A stretch of 17,537 bases of DNA. Source: Bacilli bacterium. GTDB taxonomy: Bacteria > Bacillota_I > Bacilli_A > RF39 > UBA660. Shown here piece by piece: positions 1-5,413 of the stretch. Made by a program: the position numbers and the translations under genes. The stretch spans positions 1 through 17,537 of the forward strand of contig JAEDJI010000014.1 of the NCBI GenBank assembly GCA_016296435.1, written 5' to 3'. How positions within the stretch are numbered: the stretch's first letter is position 1; every line of letters begins with the position of its first letter. Below the pieces are notes generated by a model. That model did not search any database. It had not been told where the DNA came from and saw nothing but the letters and a program-made list of their open reading frames with translations.

Positions 1-37
1 TACAAGTCAGTTGCTCTACCAATTGAGCTATTTCGGC
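1..37 (-). tRNA. tRNA-Thr (UGU), 3' part cut off by the window edge
   Basis: Read on the minus strand, positions 37 to 1 give the first 37 nucleotides of a tRNA. They comprise a 7-nt acceptor strand (GCCGAAA), a D arm with GCTC/GAGC and the AATTGGTA loop, then ACTGA followed by CTTGTA. Counting places TGT at tRNA positions 34-36, with A at 37, so the anticodon is UGU (threonine). The T arm and acceptor 3' strand lie outside the window. Only 7 nt separate it from the upstream tRNA-Val, so the two are almost certainly co-transcribed from the promoter at 149-177. Confidence 0.9.
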
Positions 38-44
38 ATAAAAA

Positions 45-121
45 TGGTGGGCGATGAGAGACTCGAACTCCCGACCCCCTGCTTGTAAGGCAGGTGCTCT
101 AACCAACTGAGCTAATCGCCC
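45..121 (-). tRNA. tRNA-Val (UAC), complete with encoded CCA
   Basis: The minus strand gives a full 77-nt cloverleaf. The acceptor GGGCGAT pairs with ATCGCCC, the D arm is GCTC/GAGC, and the anticodon stem CCTGC/GCAGG encloses CTTACAA, giving anticodon UAC (valine). The T arm has GGGAG/CTCTC around TTCGAGT, where one pair is imperfect. The discriminator is A and the terminal CCA is encoded at 47-45. It is the first visible member of a tRNA cluster running leftwards out of the window. Confidence 0.96.
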
Positions 122-148
122 AAATAAAATCATATGTCGACGTATATA

Positions 149-177
149 AATATAATATATTCTAATAGTTTTGTCAA
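149..177 (-). promoter_or_regulatory. Sigma-A-type promoter of the tRNA cluster
   Basis: On the minus strand a perfect -35 TTGACA (177-172) and a -10 TATATT (154-149) are separated by exactly 17 bp. Transcription would start near 142, about 20 nt before tRNA-Val. It is the best -35 match seen in the window, fitting a strongly expressed stable-RNA operon. It lies 18 nt beyond the stop codon of the S1-domain gene, which has no evident terminator, so some read-through into the tRNAs is possible. The leader holds an imperfect palindrome centred on GTCGAC (135-140). Confidence 0.85.
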
Positions 178-195
178 TACAATTTTGAAAACTTT

Positions 196-558
196 TTATT
201 TTTTGTTTTTTTCTATTTCTTTAAATTTAATATTTATCCAATTATCCAAGTTATCTTCAAGTATTCCAAAACCACTGCCAGTTTCTATAATTTGTCTTTT
301 GTTTTTTACTTTACCCTTATGATTCATATCTTTAATACTTAATTTAACATGAAATGAATCATCATCTACTTCAATAATTTTTGCTTTTATTGTATCTCCA
401 TATTTCACATAATCATTAACATCTCTTACAAAATTATCTGATATTTCAGATATATGTATAAGACCACTGTAATATTCATCTAGACTAACAAAGATTCCAT
501 ATTTTTCTATACCTGTGACATTTCCTGTTACTATATTACCTACTTCATACTTCGACAT
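196..558 (-). CDS. yugI: S1-domain RNA-binding protein, YugI/GSP13 (CvfD) type
   Basis: A 120-residue protein whose first ~70 residues form one S1 RNA-binding domain: GNIVTGNVTGIEKYGIFVSL, then GLIHISEIS and a terminal VKLSIKDM strand. The C-terminal ~45 residues are lysine- and asparagine-rich and probably flexible. Single-S1 proteins of this size in Bacilli (YugI, also called general stress protein 13, and CvfD of streptococci) bind RNA or ribosomes and influence translation; that role is taken from the family. The start chosen is the ATG at 558, because GGATGTGAT ends four bases before it. A GTG five codons upstream would place that ribosome-binding site inside the gene. Promoter TATAAT lies at 583-578. 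No hairpin terminator is visible before the tRNA promoter. Confidence 0.88.
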   Translation of the reverse strand: MSKYEVGNIVTGNVTGIEKYGIFVSLDEYYSGLIHISEISDNFVRDVNDYVKYGDTIKAKIIEVDDDSFHVKLSIKDMNHKGKVKNKRQIIETGSGFGILEDNLDNWINIKFKEIEKNKK

Positions 559-577
559 ATTTATCACATCCACTTAT

Positions 578-606
578 ATTATACTATATTTTTTTATAAT
601 TTTAAA
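578..606 (-). promoter_or_regulatory. Promoter of the S1-domain gene
   Basis: Minus-strand -10 TATAAT (583-578) lies 17 bp from a weak -35 TTTAAA (606-601). The predicted start of transcription is near 571, just ahead of the ribosome-binding site for the ATG at 558. It lies back to back with the promoter of the NifU-like gene, so the two divergent units share about 98 bp of control region. Confidence 0.6.
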
Positions 607-627
607 GTATAACATTTATAAAAAATG

Positions 628-636
628 TGATATAAT
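628..636 (+). promoter_or_regulatory. Extended -10 promoter of the NifU-like gene
   Basis: TGATATAAT (628-636) is an extended -10 element, TGn followed by a perfect TATAAT. No convincing -35 hexamer lies 16-18 bp upstream. The leader would be about 15 nt and contains the ribosome-binding site GGTGAT at 644-649. Confidence 0.65.
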
Positions 637-656
637 ACTAATTGGTGATTTGAATT

Positions 657-878
657 ATGGAAGAAAAAGTTTTAGAAGTCATTAATGATTTAAGACCATT
701 TTTAATGAATGATGGCGGTAATATCGAACTGGTTAAAATAGAAGATAACATCGTTTATGTCAGATTTCAAGGGGCATGTTCTTCTTGTATGATGAGACAA
801 TTTACATTAAAAGATGGTATTGAAAAAACATTAATTGAAAAAGTACCTGAAATTAAAGAAGTAAGATTAGTTGACTAA
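657..878 (+). CDS. yutI: NifU C-terminal-domain Fe-S scaffold protein (YutI type)
   Basis: A 73-residue protein that is a single NifU C-terminal domain. LRPFLMNDGGNIELV (about 12-26) is followed by the GAC-S-S-C motif with cysteines 41 and 44, then LKDGIE and VPEI near the end. Paired cysteines of two subunits hold a [4Fe-4S] cluster in this family, for delivery to client enzymes. Length and motif order match the YutI/Nfu-type stand-alone scaffold of Bacilli. The start is supported by GGTGAT 7 nt upstream. It is one of only two plus-strand genes, and its stop codon overlaps that of the convergent yutH-like gene by 4 nt inside a terminator hairpin. In Bacillus subtilis yutI lies close to yutH, which supports the assignment. 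Confidence 0.92.
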   Translation: MEEKVLEVINDLRPFLMNDGGNIELVKIEDNIVYVRFQGACSSCMMRQFTLKDGIEKTLIEKVPEIKEVRLVD

Positions 879-890
879 TCTTCTTTTTTT
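863..890 (+). terminator. Hairpin terminator spanning two convergent stop codons
   Basis: AAGATTAG (863-870), a TTGA loop and CTAATCTT (875-882) form a perfect 8-bp stem, followed by C and seven Ts (884-890). The right arm contains the stop codons of both the NifU-like gene (876-878) and the opposing yutH-like gene (875-877). The T run makes it a good plus-strand terminator; on the minus strand what follows the hairpin is less T-rich. Confidence 0.8.
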
Positions 891-1783
891 ATCCATTCAA
901 TTTGTGGAATATTACTATTCTTATATTTATTAAATATAGTTTTTAATAAAACTAATATGTTTGTATTTTTGTTTATTATATTATATAAAATATCTTCAGT
1001 CTTATTACCTATCATAATATCATCATATCTATCAAAATAATATGATGGAAACAATATTCTACAAATAAGTCTTTTTGCTTTGATATCATCTAAAGAAATC
1101 TTATTTAACATATTATTTATATTATCCATGGTATAGTTTTCGTTAATTATATAAGATTTAAAATACTCTCCTATATCTCTTTCCTTAGTATCTATTATTA
1201 GATTAATAGGATTTAAAAAAGAAAGCAAATCCATATTAGTATCTACCCTTTTATGTGATACTTGTTTAATATAAGAATCATTTATATTATCATTATAATA
1301 ACTTATAGCATTTTCCCATAATCCTATATAATAATTAATACTATTTTTAACTATCTTGTGCTTATCCATAACACTACTAAACTGATACTCAATATAATCA
1401 ATTTTTTCACTCCAGTAATAGCCCCAATTTGATTTGTCTAACGAAGTTATTATCTTCTCATTATTTGTATAAACATTAAAATTAATAATATCATCATAAG
1501 TAATTATTCTATTTTTAATCTTTGGAATTATCATTAAAAAATACAAATATCCATCATATTCAAATAAAACATTATTTTCTTTAGTAAGTATTATTTTATA
1601 TGTATTTATCCTATTATCCAGCATTTCTTTATTTAGTTCGTACATAAAAACAGATTCTTTAATATTTGAGCTATACTGTTGAATAACATAATCTTCATTA
1701 TTAAAAGAAAAATAATAATTATTATTTAACTTTCTTATATCATCAATATAAATATTATAAAAATAGATAATAGCATTTTTCAT
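875..1783 (-). CDS. yutH: YutH-like spore coat-associated protein (CotS/kinase-like fold)
   Basis: 302 residues. I recognise the CotS/YutH pattern. There is an N-terminal lobe with short beta strands (NYYFSFNNEDYVIQQY), then a central WGYYWSEKIDYIE segment. After it come YYIGLWENAISYYND (compare the family's YYxGLAENAIQY), SHKRVD and IIDTKERDIGEYFKSY (compare DHPSRDLAEW). These proteins resemble aminoglycoside phosphotransferases but lack a convincing kinase active site. In Bacillus YutH is a forespore-encasing coat protein; that role is inherited, not shown here. The start is the ATG at 1783 because GAGGGATT lies just upstream of it; an in-frame ATG four codons earlier has no ribosome-binding site. 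Its 3' end overlaps the NifU-like gene. Sequence similarity is moderate, so the fold call is safer than the exact orthology. Confidence 0.68.
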   Translation of the reverse strand: MKNAIIYFYNIYIDDIRKLNNNYYFSFNNEDYVIQQYSSNIKESVFMYELNKEMLDNRINTYKIILTKENNVLFEYDGYLYFLMIIPKIKNRIITYDDIINFNVYTNNEKIITSLDKSNWGYYWSEKIDYIEYQFSSVMDKHKIVKNSINYYIGLWENAISYYNDNINDSYIKQVSHKRVDTNMDLLSFLNPINLIIDTKERDIGEYFKSYIINENYTMDNINNMLNKISLDDIKAKRLICRILFPSYYFDRYDDIMIGNKTEDILYNIINKNTNILVLLKTIFNKYKNSNIPQIEWIKKED

Positions 1784-1815
1784 ATAATCCCTCATTTAAT
1801 TTTATGAAATGTCAT

Positions 1816-1850
1816 AAAAAAAAGACCATTAGCGTCTACTAACGGTTCTT
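1816..1850 (-). terminator. Terminator of the coiled-coil gene, overlapping its stop codon
   Basis: On the minus strand the segment 1850-1839 pairs with 1832-1822 (CCGTTAG with CTAATGG, one G-T pair, then AAGA with TCTT after a bulged A), around loop TAGACG. Eight Ts follow (1823-1816). The stop TAA of the upstream coding region (1831-1829) sits in the 3' arm, so its last codons form part of the hairpin. Confidence 0.85.
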
Positions 1851-2914
1851 AATTCTATTTCATCATTAACTTCTTCTTCCATACTTCTTACTCTATCAAA
1901 TGGATTAGAAATACTATTTACTCTTTTTGGTTCTTCTTCAATTAAAGATAGACTTGAATATAGTTCACTGATTCCACTTTTAATTTTTTCTTCCTCACGT
2001 TCATGTTTTTCTTTTAGGCTTTCTAATTCACTAGAACGTTTCATATATTCATTAGCTTTAACTTTATTGTCTTCAATTTCACGACAAATTTCATAAAGTT
2101 CGTTTTCTTTGGATTTTTTAGTTTCTGCAACTGAAGCTTTTTCTTGTTTTTGAACAATGATTTTTTCTTCAATGTCATCTATTACTTTATCTGATTCAGT
2201 TTTTCTTCCCTCTAAAACACTAATACTTTCATTAATATTTTTTGCTGCATTTAAAGCAATTTCATCTTGAATTTTAGTTAAATCAATCTTCATAGTCTTG
2301 CCCATTTCATTTTCAAGGGCTTTATTATCTCTTTGAGCAAGATTTTTTCTTGTCATTAGTTCATCAATAATACCACTGATTTTCATATTTCTTTCATCTA
2401 AATCGTCAATTTCTCTTTCTACTTGTTCAATCTTAGAAACGCCACCAAGCAATACCTTACCAAGTATAGTGTTTTTATCAGCAGTTTCTGCTTCTTTTTT
2501 TATTTTTTCAATCTTAATATCTACATTTAATGTATTACTTACACTTTTAATATCTGGCACTGAACTTGAAACACCACGATACCCTCCATAAAGATGTGAT
2601 TCATCAATGCTAGATTCAATGGTATTTGTAACACTATCATTAACTACAATTGGTGTTTCTTCGAATGGTTCTTTATAAATAGGTTCAGTCTTAACTGGTT
2701 GTTCTTCAACTTCAGTGACATAGTTATCATCTATTTCTTCATGAATTGGTTCTTCTATTTTAATATTTTCTTTTGGAAGTAGTGCTTTGGATAAAACATT
2801 TGCAAGCTTTTCAGTAGATAATTTTATTTTTTTACTATCATTTTCTAAAACAGCATTAATTGGCACTTCGCATATTAAAACACCATCCATATTTTCAATA
2901 ATTACTTTTTCCAT
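1829..2914 (-). CDS. Acidic coiled-coil protein of unknown function
   Basis: 361 residues with no family I can name. Residues 1-50 form a small compact region (VIIENMDGVLICEVPINA, then a lysine-rich helix). Residues 50-105 are acidic and proline-containing, probably disordered. Residues 130-320 are strongly heptad-like and charged, with runs such as VEREIDDLDERNMKISGIID and EEKIIVQKQEKASVAETKK, so a long coiled coil is likely. No signal peptide or membrane segment is visible, so it is probably cytosolic and may be structural or a scaffold. It follows a DUF1292-like gene by 14 nt with AGGAGGG before its ATG, so the two form one transcript from the promoter at 3220-3248 to the terminator at 1816. 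A similar pairing occurs at 16048-17295. Confidence 0.8.
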   Translation of the reverse strand: MEKVIIENMDGVLICEVPINAVLENDSKKIKLSTEKLANVLSKALLPKENIKIEEPIHEEIDDNYVTEVEEQPVKTEPIYKEPFEETPIVVNDSVTNTIESSIDESHLYGGYRGVSSSVPDIKSVSNTLNVDIKIEKIKKEAETADKNTILGKVLLGGVSKIEQVEREIDDLDERNMKISGIIDELMTRKNLAQRDNKALENEMGKTMKIDLTKIQDEIALNAAKNINESISVLEGRKTESDKVIDDIEEKIIVQKQEKASVAETKKSKENELYEICREIEDNKVKANEYMKRSSELESLKEKHEREEEKIKSGISELYSSLSLIEEEPKRVNSISNPFDRVRSMEEEVNDEIELRTVSRR

Positions 2915-2928
2915 AATATCCCTCCTGA

Positions 2929-3189
2929 TTATTTAGCAAGTTCGCGAAGAACATCCTTAATTTTAGACCATTCTTCTTCACTCTCTACTCCAACAAATTT
3001 ATTTATTCCATCTGCATCTGTTATCATTTCAGTAACGTATACTGTAATATTACCGTTTGCATCTGTTTCGTTTTTTGTATATACGACATATCTTTTTAAA
3101 GTATCACTAAATTCGAAGCTAATCACTTCTTCGACAGTTTCTACTGATCCATCTAACTTAGTTATAGTAAGCATTTTCTTTTCCTTCAT
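2929..3189 (-). CDS. Small DUF1292-like (YrzB-type) protein
   Basis: 86 residues. Its beta-rich pattern (LTITKLDGSVETVEEVISFE, then KRYVVYTKNE, then an ending like VESEEEWSKIKDVLREL) fits DUF1292 proteins. These are small acidic proteins common in Firmicutes, of unknown function, whose body reads as 'text, edit, E-E-W' strands closing with a tryptophan helix. The start ATG at 3189 has AGGAGG nine bases upstream; the in-frame ATG five codons in is less well placed. It is first in a two-gene unit with the coiled-coil gene. The family assignment rests on pattern memory. Confidence 0.72.
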   Translation of the reverse strand: MKEKKMLTITKLDGSVETVEEVISFEFSDTLKRYVVYTKNETDANGNITVYVTEMITDADGINKFVGVESEEEWSKIKDVLRELAK

Positions 3190-3219
3190 ACATATTACCC
3201 TCCTCTAGTTTCTAAAAAA

Positions 3220-3248
3220 ATTGTAACATAAAAATAAAGTAATTTCAA
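3220..3248 (-). promoter_or_regulatory. Promoter of the DUF1292/coiled-coil operon
   Basis: Minus-strand -35 TTGAAA (3248-3243), a 17-bp spacer and -10 TACAAT (3225-3220), with TGT just upstream of the hexamer (extended -10). The -35 lies within the hairpin that terminates the upstream yutD-like gene, so terminator and promoter share sequence. Confidence 0.75.
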
Positions 3249-3268
3249 CACTTTACGTCAAATTACTT
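3227..3268 (-). terminator. Terminator of the yutD-like gene, overlapping its stop codon
   Basis: AAGTAATTT (3268-3260 on the minus strand) pairs with AAATTACTT (3245-3237) as a 9-bp A/T-rich stem around a 14-nt loop, followed by TATTTTTATG. The stop TAA (3265-3263) is in the first arm. The plus strand also has a T run after the hairpin (3271-3277). The large loop and low GC make it weaker than the other terminators here. Confidence 0.55.
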
Positions 3269-3538
3269 CATTTTTTTCAAATAAAACCATTTGCACCCAT
3301 TAGCACAATAATTTTTTATATAATCATCTAATTTAGAAAAATCATTTATATCTTTAAATTTCTTATTACTTTTATCACAAAAACCTTTTAGTCTTAATTT
3401 ACCATATGCCATATCACAAAATATATAATCATATGGGACAAAATAATCAGTAATAAGATCTTTAACTAAATCATAATTAAATATTTTTCCATCATCATGT
3501 TCTAAACAATATTTTATATTATTAAATTCATATATCAT
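3263..3538 (-). CDS. yutD: YutD-family protein (DUF1027)
   Basis: 91 residues, close to the core length of YutD. The C-terminal half carries the family's fingerprint: PYDYIFCDMAYGKLRLKGF, then LDDYIKNYCANGCKWFYLKK. It matches the Bacillus pattern YDYIVGDWGYxQLRLKGF ... LDEYLLEYCNFGC-YFVLKK nearly position by position, including the paired cysteines in the NYCANGC segment. Its biochemical role is unknown to me; the family is widespread in Bacilli. GGTGAT ends three bases before the ATG. It lies directly after yunB with its own promoter at the junction, and in Bacillus yutD and yunB are also close neighbours. Confidence 0.88.
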   Translation of the reverse strand: MIYEFNNIKYCLEHDDGKIFNYDLVKDLITDYFVPYDYIFCDMAYGKLRLKGFCDKSNKKFKDINDFSKLDDYIKNYCANGCKWFYLKKMK

Positions 3539-3553
3539 GTTATCACCAAATTA

Positions 3554-3582
3554 ATTATACAAAAAATTATTCAATTGGTAAA
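3554..3582 (-). promoter_or_regulatory. Promoter of the yutD-like gene
   Basis: Minus-strand -35 TTTACC (3582-3577), 17-bp spacer and -10 TATAAT (3559-3554). The -35 and spacer overlap the last codons and stop of yunB (stop 3569-3567). The leader would be about 10 nt before the GGTGAT site. Confidence 0.6.
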
Positions 3583-4256
3583 GTAAAAATACTAGAATTC
3601 TTACTTATACTTCCACCATAATACTCGGGAATTGTGCCATTTATTATTTTATATGATATGGGAACTTCATTTGTTATTGTAATAGTGTCACTAATAATAG
3701 GAAGTATTACTCTTACATCTGTTTGTAATAAAATATATATTTCAACCATGCAATTATTTATTCCATATTCTTTTATTTTAATTTCAACGTTAGAATAAAC
3801 TGCGTTAGTAAGACTTAATCTAACTGGTATATTTGGCCCAATATTACTAATTAATGGATTATTAAATATTGAAAAAAATGGAATATAAAAAGTTTTCTTT
3901 TTATTAGTAAGATTACTTATTTCCTCTTGAACAGAAGAAGACACTTTATCTAAAAACAAATTAACTTTATAAGTATTATAATCAATCATTTCTATTTCAT
4001 TATTACTATTTTTTGTAACATTAAAAAGATCATCTTTTAAATAGTCAAACGTATCTTGTTTTATAGAATTATTTACTGTTAAGTTAACTATATCAAGCGA
4101 TTTACTTTTAGCATATTCCATAAAAAAAAATGAAATATTACTCATTAGTTTGCCTATTAAAATTATAATAAAAAATATGAGTATTAATATTATTAATACT
4201 TTTAGTTTTTTATAAGTAATAGTTTTCTTTTTATTATTCTTAAGATACATTCTCAT
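3567..4256 (-). CDS. yunB: Sporulation protein YunB
   Basis: 229 residues. One membrane segment lies at about 18-38 after a lysine-rich start, so the bulk is outside the membrane. The rest follows YunB: a helix with VNLTVNNSI, then DYNTYKVNLFLDKVSSSVQE, then FYIPFFSIFNNPLIS-IGPNIPVRLS, NNCMVEIYILLQTDVRVILP and TNEVPISYKIINGTIPEYYGG. These match the Bacillus order of a gallery IPLG segment, GPKIPIK, VLIPLLS and EVPI...VPxxYY. In Bacillus subtilis yunB is expressed under sigma-E in the mother cell and is needed for efficient sporulation. No good ribosome-binding site precedes the ATG at 4256 (a second ATG two codons in is also weak), and no sigma-A promoter is clear, consistent with special expression but not proof of it. 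Confidence 0.88.
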   Translation of the reverse strand: MRMYLKNNKKKTITYKKLKVLIILILIFFIIILIGKLMSNISFFFMEYAKSKSLDIVNLTVNNSIKQDTFDYLKDDLFNVTKNSNNEIEMIDYNTYKVNLFLDKVSSSVQEEISNLTNKKKTFYIPFFSIFNNPLISNIGPNIPVRLSLTNAVYSNVEIKIKEYGINNCMVEIYILLQTDVRVILPIISDTITITNEVPISYKIINGTIPEYYGGSISKNSSIFTLPIE

Positions 4257-4279
4257 ATTAAAATATATTTAAATAAAAT

Positions 4280-4323
4280 AAAAAAAGCACTATATAATAT
4301 TAAAATACTTTAGTATTATATAG
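4280..4323 (-). terminator. Terminator of the tail-anchored protein gene, overlapping its stop codon
   Basis: CTATATAATA (4323-4314 on the minus strand) pairs perfectly over 10 bp with TATTATATAG (4299-4290), and inner ATACT/AGTAT can form an alternative stem. TGC and seven Ts (4286-4280) follow. The stop TAG (4292-4290) is the end of the 3' arm. Confidence 0.82.
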
Positions 4324-5084
4324 ATAGAAACTCCAAGTAGGATTAGAACAAATATGATTATAAATAGTGATTTCTTAGATATTATTTCATCTATTTCAAT
4401 AGTATCAGTCATTTCATTTATTGTATTATTTTCTTCTTTTTTATCATCTTGCTCTTCTTTTTTTTCTTCATCTTTTTGTATTATAGGAGCAACTTCAGCA
4501 ACAGTCTTATCTAATATATCCTTACTTATATCTTCATTTAAATTAACTATATCTTCTTTTAGATTAAGCAAATCATCACTATTACTTAAATCTTCTTTTT
4601 CAGACAAAAAATTTTCTTTCTTTTTAATGTTTTTTTCTTTTTCATATATAGTATCAATTAACTCATGTAAATTTTCTTTTGAGTATTCTTTATTAGTAAC
4701 CTCATTTAAATCTAGTTTAGTTAAAATATTGTATTCAGTATTTATCATTCTTTTCTTTGCAGAATCACTATCAAATAGTTTATTTTCTTTAGCTAGTTTT
4801 AATATTTCATTAATATCATAAACTCTATCTTCTTTATTTTCTAAAGTATTTTCTGTGTATTCTCTATTCTTATTTTCATTTGGCATAAAGTAATTTAATT
4901 CTTTTCGTTTTTTATATTCTTCACGAGCACCTGTTTTTTTATTACTTGTTAAATCTATTACATTATTAACATCTATGTCTACATAATCAATATTTATCTC
5001 TGATACTTCATCATATAGTCTTTTATTCTTTTCACTTCTTAGAGTTAAAGTATTTTCTTCATATTTATCCATTCTAGTTTTCAT
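4290..5084 (-). CDS. Tail-anchored, highly charged protein of unknown function
   Basis: 264 residues, not recognised. Residues 1-238 are hydrophilic and rich in Glu, Lys, Asp and Asn, with likely helices at about 90-125 and 140-200 (LHELIDTIYEKEKNIKKKE). A very acidic stretch (about 205-225) precedes a single hydrophobic segment at about 241-262 (SLFIIIFVLILLGVSIYIIL) ending only a few residues from the C terminus. This is a tail-anchor topology with the long domain in the cytosol. Such architecture suits a membrane-tethered adaptor, for example at the division or sporulation septum, but nothing here shows that. It is a single-gene unit with a promoter at 5107-5115 and a terminator at 4280. 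Start ATG at 5084 has GGTGAT upstream. Confidence 0.78.
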   Translation of the reverse strand: MKTRMDKYEENTLTLRSEKNKRLYDEVSEINIDYVDIDVNNVIDLTSNKKTGAREEYKKRKELNYFMPNENKNREYTENTLENKEDRVYDINEILKLAKENKLFDSDSAKKRMINTEYNILTKLDLNEVTNKEYSKENLHELIDTIYEKEKNIKKKENFLSEKEDLSNSDDLLNLKEDIVNLNEDISKDILDKTVAEVAPIIQKDEEKKEEQDDKKEENNTINEMTDTIEIDEIISKKSLFIIIFVLILLGVSIYIILKYFNII

Positions 5085-5106
5085 TTAAACATCACCTATT
5101 ATCTAA

Positions 5107-5115
5107 AGTATAGCA
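5107..5115 (-). promoter_or_regulatory. Extended -10 promoter of the tail-anchored protein gene
   Basis: TGCTATACT (5115-5107, minus strand) is an extended -10. Only a poor T-rich -35 lies 17 bp upstream. It is divergent from the ferredoxin promoter 24 bp away. Confidence 0.55.
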
Positions 5116-5138
5116 TAAATTATTTAAAAAGAAAATAA

Positions 5139-5167
5139 TTGTTTTTATATTTTTTTTATTATATAAT
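5139..5167 (+). promoter_or_regulatory. Promoter of the ferredoxin gene
   Basis: -35 TTGTTT (5139-5144), a 17-bp T-rich spacer and perfect -10 TATAAT (5162-5167). The ribosome-binding site GGAGG (5174-5178) follows, 7 nt before the ATG at 5186. Confidence 0.65.
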
Positions 5168-5185
5168 TATTACGGAGGTAATTTT

Positions 5186-5377
5186 ATGAAAGCTCGTGTA
5201 ATAGAAAGTACTTGTATTGGTTGCGGTGCTTGTCAAGCATTAGTACCTGATGAATTTGAAATTAATGATTTGGGTATTGCAGAGGCAAAAAATGAAGATG
5301 TAAAAGATGAAAACAAAGAAGCCGTAATCGATGCAAAAGAAAATTGTCCAGTTGGAGCAATATTTGTTGATGAGTAA
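5186..5377 (+). CDS. fer: Small [4Fe-4S] ferredoxin
   Basis: 63 residues. Cysteines 10, 13 and 16 in CIGCGAC plus Cys54 in NCPVGAI supply the four ligands of one [4Fe-4S] cluster. This is the single-cluster Bacillus-type ferredoxin (Fer), a soluble cytosolic low-potential electron carrier. The acidic surface (DENKEAVIDAKE) is typical. Which redox partner it serves cannot be told from the neighbours. It is the second of two plus-strand genes, both Fe-S proteins, and is monocistronic with its own promoter and a bidirectional terminator. GGAGG precedes the ATG. Confidence 0.95.
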   Translation: MKARVIESTCIGCGACQALVPDEFEINDLGIAEAKNEDVKDENKEAVIDAKENCPVGAIFVDE

Positions 5378-5410
5378 TAAAAGATACGAATAAAACCGTA
5401 TCTTTTATTA
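5375..5410. terminator. Bidirectional terminator between the ferredoxin and propeller-like genes
   Basis: AATAAAAGATACG (5376-5388) pairs perfectly with CGTATCTTTTATT (5397-5409) around an 8-nt loop, and T5375-A5410 extends the stem to 14 bp. A-rich and T-rich arms let it work in either direction. The ferredoxin stop TAA (5375-5377) begins the stem, and the stop of the opposing gene (5414-5416) lies three bases beyond it. Confidence 0.85.
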
Positions 5411-5413
5411 TGC

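Noticed and set aside
134..322. A 62-residue plus-strand reading frame over the tRNA promoter and the S1 gene end
   Set aside because: It overlaps the tRNA promoter and lies antisense to a clear S1-domain gene; it has no ribosome-binding site.
4257..4290. A sigma-E promoter for yunB
   Set aside because: No sequence matching both the ATA-type -35 and CATACA-type -10 at proper spacing could be found in the short gap.
4354..4821. A 155-residue plus-strand reading frame rich in Ser, Phe and Ile
   Set aside because: It is antisense to the tail-anchored protein gene, whose Lys/Glu/Asp codons read backwards give Ser/Phe/Ile; it has no ribosome-binding site or family motifs.
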